Positions 23,040 through 28,226 of a stretch of 28,226 bases of DNA are shown in pieces. Source of the stretch: Pseudomonadota bacterium (GTDB lineage: Bacteria > Pseudomonadota > Alphaproteobacteria > Rhizobiales > Xanthobacteraceae); assembly GCA_023388935.1 (NCBI GenBank), contig JAEWFG010000088.1, positions 1 through 28,226 on the forward strand, given 5' to 3'. Position 1 is the first letter of the stretch, and each line of letters opens with the position of its first letter. The position numbers were made by a program, and so were the translations under genes. The notes under the pieces were generated by a model. It ran no database searches and had not been told where the DNA came from. It saw only the letters and a program-made list of their open reading frames with translations.

Positions 23040-25520
23040 TCACCACTTGAACGAAGCCGCCACCTCGTAGCTGCGCGGTGCCCCCAGGATGATCTGATCG
23101 GGATAGCCCGGATCGCCCCAGGCCGCGTAGAGCTTGTTCGTCAGATTTCGCACCCGGAACGAGACACGAGTCTTCTCGACACCCGTAAAATAGGATTTCG
23201 GGATGTCGACGAACACAAACGCATCGAAGGTGGTGTAGGCGTTCATCGTCACCAAGTTGTCCTGATAGTTGAAGCGGTCCCCGACGTGACGCATCGAGGC
23301 GCCAATTTCGAGCGGCAATGCCGTGTCGAAGCGATAGGACGCGCCGGCATTGGCGACAAAGTTCGGGACATTGGGTGGTGTATTGCCCGAATAGGACTGG
23401 AGCACGCCAGCGCCGTCGACATAGCTGAAATCGACGAAGCGTGATTGTACGAACGCGACGTTGCCCCAGAGCTTCAGCCCGCCGATCGGGTTGGCCGCGG
23501 CGGCAATTTCGACGCCCTTGGAGGCGATCTTGCCGGCGACGTTGAAGACGATACCGCTCTCGGGGACATAGACGTTCTTGCGCTCGATGTCGAAGGCCGA
23601 GAAGGTCACCTCCACGCGCTTGTCGGCCGACTGCACTTTCGCGCCGGTCTCGTAGGTCCTAGACGTCGTCAACAGGAGTGGCACAGAGGGCGCCAGGATG
23701 AAGATGTTGGCAACCGTCGGATCCGCCGCCGTTGCATACTGGCTGTAAAGCATCACCCCGGGGGCAATGTCCCAAGTGTAGCCGATGCGGCCGGTGACGG
23801 GATTGAAGGTCGTCGAGAACGGATAACCTTTCGCAGATTCGAGCACGCCATCCGGGTCAAATCGGGTCCGTGCCAGCTTGATGTCCTCGAAGCGGATGCC
23901 GCCGATCAGCGCGAAGGTCGAGGTCAGCTTGAGCCGGTCCTCGAACGACAGCGAGGCGGTGTCGAGGTGGGTGTAGATCTTCTCGTCACTACGGGGACCG
24001 TAGAGGCCGCGGTCCGGGTTGAGGAGATCGACGTAATCGTTGAAGAACAGCGTGTCCTGCGAGACGTTGAACTGGTTGCTGCTCGCCGCCACGGTGGCGA
24101 CGAAGCGATTGTCCATTCCGCCGATGTTGGAATTGACGGTGAGGTCGGTGATGTTGCCGTAGAGCCGCTGCGCGTGATCCAGCGCCAGACGTTCGCGATA
24201 AATGCTCTGCGCGCCGGCAAAATTCCCGACGGTCTGGTCGAACGACGAGATCTCGTTGTTGAACCAGTGCCGGTGGGCGTCATAACCGTAGACCTGGCTC
24301 CTCAGTGAGACGTTGTTGCTGATGTCCCATTGAAGGCCGCTGCGCAGCCATAGCTCGCTGGCGTCGCTGTGATTGTCGAGCACGTTGTAGTTCGTGGTCA
24401 GCGTGCGCGCGTCGACGGTGACCGGGCTCGGCGTGCCGCCGCCAAGGTAATAGTTGCTCCAGACCCCCGAGACGACGCCAGGCGTCGGCACGATGCCCGG
24501 CGCGTTCGCGGGCACCAACGGTGTTCCCCAGTAGAAACGATCCTTGTCCTGGTTGTATTGGGCCGCGCCCCAGATCTTCAGGCTGTCGGTGACGCGATAG
24601 TTCAACTGGCCGGAGACGTTGCTGAGCTTCGAATAGGTATCGTCGATAAAACCCTTGTCGTTGAAATGGCTGATGTCGAAGCGGTAGTCGAGGCCGTCGA
24701 TCAGCGTGCTGCCGCCCGAGCCGTAGCCGGCGCGATAGCCGTTGAAGGAATCGTAGGAGGTGAAGGCCTCGTTGACGATCGGCCCGGTGTGCGGCGCCTT
24801 GGTGACGTAGTTGATCGCGCCGCCGGTTGCGCCAAGGCCTGCCACCAGCGAGTCCGGTCCCTTGATGATCTCGGCCTGCTGGAGGTTGGCCGTGTCCATG
24901 GGACGGCCGGTCATGGTCGATGGTCCGATCGGGATGCCGTTGTAGAGCGTCGAATTCTGGTCGCCGGTGAAGCCGCGCATCGAGAAGATGGCGGGCGCGC
25001 CCGGCGCATCGCCGCCGGTCACGCCGGTTGCCGCCTTGGCGATGTCGGTCGTCGTCCTGATCCCGAGTTCTTGCATCCTCGGCTGGTTGATGACCTCGAC
25101 GGTCGCCGGCGTTTCCCGCGCCGTGAGCCCGAGCCTTGAGCCGACCTCGTCAACAGCGGCCGTGTTCAGCGGCGTTTGAACCGGACCTATCGAAGGCTGG
25201 GTCGCCGGAACAGCGACGACCGGGGCGGCGCGATTGCGCCCCGCGGCCCGGCGCGCCATGCGCGACTTCTGACTGCCGGGGCTGACGGCGGGACCGGGTT
25301 TCGCAGTGGGCGGCGATACGATCACGGGGGCGACTTCCCGGGAGGCGTTGTCGCCGGCGGCGGTCTGCGCCATCGCCATGGAGGACAAAGATGTGGAGAG
25401 CAGCAAGGCGAGCAGGGCAGGCGTGGTGCCCCGCGGATGGCCGGCTATTCCCTGAGAGAGTCCGAAGCGGACGCGCGAATACTCCGGCGCAATGCCGGAC
25501 CCGATATGAAGATTTTGCAC
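23040..25520 (-). CDS. TonB-dependent receptor under cobalamin riboswitch control
   Basis: The protein has 826 residues. A signal peptide has its hydrophobic core at about 33-48 and cut MAMAQ. A Pro/Ala-rich spacer with a possible TonB box (APVIVSPP) follows. The plug domain (about 130-240) carries ETPATVEVINQPRMQELG and MRGFTGDQN, and its end motif is GGAINYVTKAP. A 22-strand barrel of about 580 residues ends in the family-typical aromatic residue (EVAASFKW). By sequence it groups with siderophore-type (FhuA/FpvA-like) receptors. The riboswitch upstream instead points to cobalamin, other corrinoids or cobalt complexes as cargo. The start is a GTG at 25520 with a weak ribosome binding site; no internal start precedes the signal peptide. 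No TonB or ABC importer genes are adjacent. Confidence 0.92.
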   Translation of the reverse strand: MQNLHIGSGIAPEYSRVRFGLSQGIAGHPRGTTPALLALLLSTSLSSMAMAQTAAGDNASREVAPVIVSPPTAKPGPAVSPGSQKSRMARRAAGRNRAAPVVAVPATQPSIGPVQTPLNTAAVDEVGSRLGLTARETPATVEVINQPRMQELGIRTTTDIAKAATGVTGGDAPGAPAIFSMRGFTGDQNSTLYNGIPIGPSTMTGRPMDTANLQQAEIIKGPDSLVAGLGATGGAINYVTKAPHTGPIVNEAFTSYDSFNGYRAGYGSGGSTLIDGLDYRFDISHFNDKGFIDDTYSKLSNVSGQLNYRVTDSLKIWGAAQYNQDKDRFYWGTPLVPANAPGIVPTPGVVSGVWSNYYLGGGTPSPVTVDARTLTTNYNVLDNHSDASELWLRSGLQWDISNNVSLRSQVYGYDAHRHWFNNEISSFDQTVGNFAGAQSIYRERLALDHAQRLYGNITDLTVNSNIGGMDNRFVATVAASSNQFNVSQDTLFFNDYVDLLNPDRGLYGPRSDEKIYTHLDTASLSFEDRLKLTSTFALIGGIRFEDIKLARTRFDPDGVLESAKGYPFSTTFNPVTGRIGYTWDIAPGVMLYSQYATAADPTVANIFILAPSVPLLLTTSRTYETGAKVQSADKRVEVTFSAFDIERKNVYVPESGIVFNVAGKIASKGVEIAAAANPIGGLKLWGNVAFVQSRFVDFSYVDGAGVLQSYSGNTPPNVPNFVANAGASYRFDTALPLEIGASMRHVGDRFNYQDNLVTMNAYTTFDAFVFVDIPKSYFTGVEKTRVSFRVRNLTNKLYAAWGDPGYPDQIILGAPRSYEVAASFKW

Positions 25521-25571
25521 AACAACGCTCTGCGGCGACGCAAATGAACCGTCACTGCGGTTGCCTTAGCA

Positions 25572-25597
25572 ATCTGCCTTCGCCCCAGGCGGCAGAT
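25572..25597 (-). promoter_or_regulatory. hairpin between riboswitch and receptor gene
   Basis: ATCTGCC (25572-25578) and GGCAGAT (25591-25597) form a 7-bp stem with a 12-base loop. It lies in the leader between the riboswitch aptamer and the GTG start, where an expression platform belongs. No U-tract follows on the minus strand, so a translational or Rho-linked mechanism is more likely than an intrinsic terminator. Confidence 0.4.
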
Positions 25598-25654
25598 GCA
25601 CCGGCTACTCTTCCGACATCGGGGCACCCCGCCCAATGCGTTCGCGCGTGACCA

Positions 25655-25820
25655 TGACTGGTAGCAGGTTTCCTGGCTCACGGGTCATCGCCTCCGACCG
25701 CCTTCCCAGAGGCCCAAGCGGGCTCCAGTGGTTCGTTTGGTCGTCGGCTATCCGCCTACAGTTGCGGGGGCAGCCGCGGAATTGCCCGCCGAGACGGACG
25801 CACCGCATTCCCTTGAAGAG
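25655..25820 (-). promoter_or_regulatory. cobalamin riboswitch
   Basis: Read on the minus strand, the conserved blocks of the cobalamin (B12) aptamer appear in order. GGGAATGCGGTGCG is the P3 region near 25800-25812. GCTGCCCCCGCAACTGTA is the core at about 25757-25774. CCACTGG lies near 25725-25731 and GGGAAGG near 25703-25709. The B12 box GAGCCAGGAAACCTGC ends near 25664. The order, spacing and wording are diagnostic. The aptamer ends about 135 bases before the receptor start codon, so B12 should reduce expression of that gene. Confidence 0.95.
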
Positions 25821-25991
25821 TCCTTGCGGACACTACCGATCACGAAACTGGCATCTGGCGATGAACCCGTCAATATCCGCGCGGGCTCTTCAGCCGGCCA
25901 ATCCTTCGATGGTGGCATTGTGTCGCTGTTTGGCCCGGCCTATCGCGGCGTTCTTCAAATTGCCGATCTGCGAACTGCCGGGACCAAACAC

Positions 25992-26279
25992 CTAGCCCCC
26001 TAGCATTCGACGGACGCAGAGGACTCTGATTTCGTTGGTCCGACGTAGTTGCTCAGCGCTCGGAGTAGCAATGGAGCCGAGAGTCTCGTTGTCAAAATTC
26101 GCTTCTATCTCCGAGGCCATGCAGTTGCAGATTTGCAAGCAAGCGTCCGTTGAAAAACCACCTTGCTGCGTGCAACCGCTTCGGCACGCTGAGAGAAATT
26201 GCGATCGCCAATCTGCAGCCGCGGCGATTGTCACAAGATTGATTGCAGCTATCGTCAGAACCAAGAGAAACGCGGGCAT
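25992..26279 (-). CDS. small exported six-cysteine protein
   Basis: The protein has 95 residues from the ATG at 26279, preceded by GGGAAG; the frame is open to 26351 but the signal peptide begins here. The signal peptide MPAFLLVLTIAAINLVTIAA cuts near AAA-DW. The mature part has Cys32-x3-Cys36-x10-Cys47-x3-Cys51-x-Cys53 and a late Cys88. The twin CX3C pattern fits a helical hairpin tied by two disulfides. I recognise no named family. It is the last of three minus-strand genes (SGNH hydrolase, small membrane protein, this one), with 79 bp to its neighbour, and lies just upstream of the riboswitch region. Confidence 0.75.
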   Translation of the reverse strand: MPAFLLVLTIAAINLVTIAAAADWRSQFLSACRSGCTQQGGFSTDACLQICNCMASEIEANFDNETLGSIATPSAEQLRRTNEIRVLCVRRMLGG

Positions 26280-26358
26280 CACTTTGCTTCCCTTTTCTGT
26301 TCTTGCCGAGGCGCCGCTCCAATTCGACTCCACGTATTTTGCCGCTAGCAATATCTGG

Positions 26359-26619
26359 CTACTTGCGTCGTGTTACCCTGAAGCGGAACCACAAATGACC
26401 GATCAGCGATAGGACTATGGCGGCCACAATGATCGGGAGCCAAATCGACGTGGTTATGATGAATAAGGAAACGATGATCGCACGCCCAAAGACCGATTCG
26501 GTGACCGGATTCCTGAGACCAGCGAAATAGGCATAGATAACAAAAATGGTGGCTGGCACCATCCACGCGACGACAAGTACCAGTAACAGGTCAATAAGTT
26601 GGCTGGCATAATGGTGCAT
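26359..26619 (-). CDS. small two-helix membrane protein
   Basis: The protein has 86 residues with two hydrophobic helices, about 8-34 (LIDLLLVLVVAWMVPATIFV) and 46-76 (AIIVSLFIITTSIWLPIIVA), and a basic C-terminus (RFRVTRRK) that should stay in the cytoplasm. The ATG at 26619 is preceded by GGGAGGTG at good spacing, the best ribosome binding site in this area. No family is recognised. It lies between the SGNH hydrolase gene (162 bp upstream) and the six-cysteine protein gene. Confidence 0.72.
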   Translation of the reverse strand: MHHYASQLIDLLLVLVVAWMVPATIFVIYAYFAGLRNPVTESVFGRAIIVSLFIITTSIWLPIIVAAIVLSLIGHLWFRFRVTRRK

Positions 26620-26781
26620 GAGCGCACCTCCCAGCGTCGGCGCGAATAACTGTCACCGCTGCGAGAGCTGCGGTGATCGTCGAGGAGAATTTTGTCTTTG
26701 GTCTTATTCGCGGGAAACTGCCTGGCCGGCGCCCAAACTCATGCGCAGCCGCAGCCATCGATTCACCTGAGCCAGAAACTC

Positions 26782-27570
26782 TCAACGCGCACTCGTTGAG
26801 ATGGCTCGGGCAAGGGCCCGTCCAATGCAGTCATAACCATCGGCGGTGTTGTGCAATCCGTCCCACGTGACAAGCGCGCTTTGCGCAACTCCGGCACTGA
26901 TCGAGTTTCGCATCAGCGCAAAACGAGAGAATAGCCCGACCCGTTCCTGCTTCGCGACATCCGAGATGATACCCTCCATCGTTGGGTAGCTAGCGGAAGC
27001 GAGCACTTGCGGCGCATATTGCAGGTCCATCAGCACGACGTCGGCAGACCCTGCCTTGAGTGCCTTTACCCCTTCAAGAACGCTCGTCTTGAGGCCTTGG
27101 CCTGGCCGGCCACCCCAGGCGACGTCATTGGTGCCCAATTGCCAGATAACGAGATCAGGTGCGTGGGCGAAAACATCACGCTCGAAGCGTGCGATGTTGT
27201 TCGGAATCGTGTCGCCGACTCGACCGCTGTTGATAACGTTGATCCTGGCGTTCGATCTTAGCCTCGAGAGTTCTCGACGCATCACCTCCGGATAGGTGGC
27301 CGCGGACCTAAGCTGCCAGAGTCCTACTGTCGACGATGATCCGATCGCGACAATCTTTAGCGGCTCACCAGATCTCAAGCGCGCCGCCGTGCGGGGCAAT
27401 TGTGCGCCCAGCGAGATATCCAAATTTGCCGCAAGGCACCTCTCTCCAGACGATATTCCGTCCTGTGCCTGAGAGGGCATCGTGCTGGACAATCCGATAA
27501 TCATGCCAGCACCGATCGACGCTATTGTTCGAGCGGTTCGGGTCACGCATGGCGAAATAAATCGACACAT
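26782..27570 (-). CDS. exported SGNH/GDSL hydrolase
   Basis: The protein has 262 residues from the ATG at 27570. The frame is open to 27738, but the longer form puts 56 residues before the signal peptide and would overlap the divergent gene. The signal peptide ends near SQAQ (residue 36). The SGNH blocks are present: AIGSSST with catalytic Ser79 (Gly-Ser-Ser instead of Gly-Asp-Ser), NSGRVGDT with the oxyanion Gly, WQLGTND with Asn149, and WDGLH with Asp237 and His240. These enzymes act as esterases or O-acetyl hydrolases on lipids or polysaccharides; the periplasmic location fits a glycan deacetylase or lysophospholipase role. The start is uncertain because GGAG lies very near the ATG. Confidence 0.85.
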   Translation of the reverse strand: MCRFISPCVTRTARTIASIGAGMIIGLSSTMPSQAQDGISSGERCLAANLDISLGAQLPRTAARLRSGEPLKIVAIGSSSTVGLWQLRSAATYPEVMRRELSRLRSNARINVINSGRVGDTIPNNIARFERDVFAHAPDLVIWQLGTNDVAWGGRPGQGLKTSVLEGVKALKAGSADVVLMDLQYAPQVLASASYPTMEGIISDVAKQERVGLFSRFALMRNSISAGVAQSALVTWDGLHNTADGYDCIGRALARAISTSAR

Positions 27571-27697
27571 GCTCCGCCATAGCTGGACGATTCTCTCTTG
27601 ACAACCCTTGGCAGCAAACGTTTCGTTTGATCGCAGGTCGAATGACGCGCGGGCAGCGAGTAACACGATGAGTCCGCGAATAGTCGTGGGTAAGGCC

Positions 27698-28226
27698 ATG
27701 TCCGGAAAGCCTGTGACGAAGCGGTTGGTATTCCACATCGGCGGCTATGATCCAATCACGTCGCAGGTCGGCGCGCAACGACGCTTTGTGCGCGAGATTG
27801 CCAGGTTCCAGCGTACCTGGTCAGTGAAAGCGGCGGTTGACGGTTCGCATGATACCGCCGACCAGATACGGTGGAACGTGACGACAACCGGCCCCGATTG
27901 GCTCGTCGAAACCGATTACCGTCTGGTCCGATGGCACGACGTCATTGAGGGCTTCGGGCGTCGAAGCACTGGCTCCCGCATTTTCGTCGGCGTTCTTGCG
28001 TTTCTGGATTTCGTTTTGACCGGCACTCTCTGGCGTTACTTGCTGACCAACTGGCGCTACGCGCTTTTCTTTCTCTATCCATGGGTCGCGTTCGGACTGC
28101 TCATTGCGGCCGCCTTCTTGATTGGCGTGCTTGCATTCAAAATCACCGGATCAATTCCCATTGCTGTCGGTGGCGGTCTCTTCGGGGTCGTAGCCGTTTT
28201 GGCCGGCCCGTGGCGCTGGCTGCACC
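27698..28226 (+). CDS. membrane protein, 3' end outside the window
   Basis: An open frame runs from the ATG at 27698 to the window edge, 176 codons, without a stop. An in-frame ATG at 27668 would add ten residues. It begins MSGKPVTKRLVFHIGGYDPI and continues with a charged region (RRFVREIARFQRTW), then about two or three hydrophobic helices from residue 95 on (LAFLDFVLTGTLWRYLLTNW, FLYPWVAFGLLIAAAFLIGV). The HIGGYDP start is one I recall from rhizobial hypothetical membrane proteins of about 400 residues. The Gly-rich start resembles the first strand of an alpha/beta-hydrolase fold, but this cannot be tested from the fragment. It is divergent from the SGNH hydrolase gene. Confidence 0.75.
   Translation, partial: MSGKPVTKRLVFHIGGYDPITSQVGAQRRFVREIARFQRTWSVKAAVDGSHDTADQIRWNVTTTGPDWLVETDYRLVRWHDVIEGFGRRSTGSRIFVGVLAFLDFVLTGTLWRYLLTNWRYALFFLYPWVAFGLLIAAAFLIGVLAFKITGSIPIAVGGGLFGVVAVLAGPWRWLH

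Noticed and set aside
25636..26003. Plus-strand open frames upstream of the TonB receptor
   Set aside because: They run across the cobalamin aptamer on the opposite strand and have no recognisable protein features; the RNA explains the conservation.
26591..26785. 64-codon minus-strand frame starting with TTG over the SGNH stop
   Set aside because: It has a rare start codon and no ribosome binding site, it runs over the strong ribosome binding site of the gene at 26619, and its composition is unremarkable.

Overview
The window looks like chromosomal DNA of a Bradyrhizobium-type alphaproteobacterium (order Hyphomicrobiales). The evidence is indirect: high GC content, a MucR/Ros regulator of the bradyrhizobial type, the gene sets DUF5330/SufE and histidine kinase/peptidoglycan-binding protein/DUF1491/DUF2336, an EcfG-type promoter (GGAAC-N16-CGTT), and intergenic palindromes of the kind scattered through Bradyrhizobium genomes. 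I see no rRNA, tRNA, IS element, prophage or CRISPR array, and nothing that clearly marks a mobile island.

Layout. Positions 1-950 hold two small minus-strand genes (DUF2267-like, then DUF4332). Positions 1292-5832 hold three plus-strand genes: a HerA-like DUF853 ATPase, a GT87-like membrane glycosyltransferase and an M20 dipeptidase. Positions 5844-6086 hold two long palindromic repeats and a terminator. Positions 6141-8747 (minus) encode a class II aldolase/adducin protein and a GT39-like membrane glycosyltransferase. Positions 8958-9929 (plus) hold an EcfG-type promoter, a tiny Arg-rich ORF and a membrane-anchored Pro-rich protein. MucR (plus) then converges on SufE and DUF5330 (minus). 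Positions 11821-14794 (plus) form a cluster of a sensor histidine kinase, a membrane-anchored peptidoglycan-binding protein and DUF1491, converging on DUF2336 (minus). A small Arg-tailed protein and a lipoprotein follow (16069-17046), converging on a secreted dienelactone-hydrolase-like enzyme (minus).

The most distinctive block is 18130-23014, a compact plus-strand operon. It encodes an exported TPR-CHAT caspase-like protein with an intact His/Cys pair, a small exported protein with a probable Ig-like fold, and two zinc-ribbon proteins, one soluble with a coiled coil and one with membrane segments. A 16-bp tandem repeat lies between genes two and three and supplies the ribosome binding site of the third gene. 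This is my candidate for an undescribed envelope-spanning CHAT system; its function is inferred only from architecture.

The right end has a TonB-dependent receptor (23040-25520, minus) behind a clear cobalamin riboswitch, which points to corrinoid or cobalt uptake despite the siderophore-type receptor sequence. After it come three minus-strand genes for exported or membrane proteins: a six-Cys small protein, a small two-helix membrane protein and an SGNH hydrolase. A divergent membrane-protein gene runs off the right edge.
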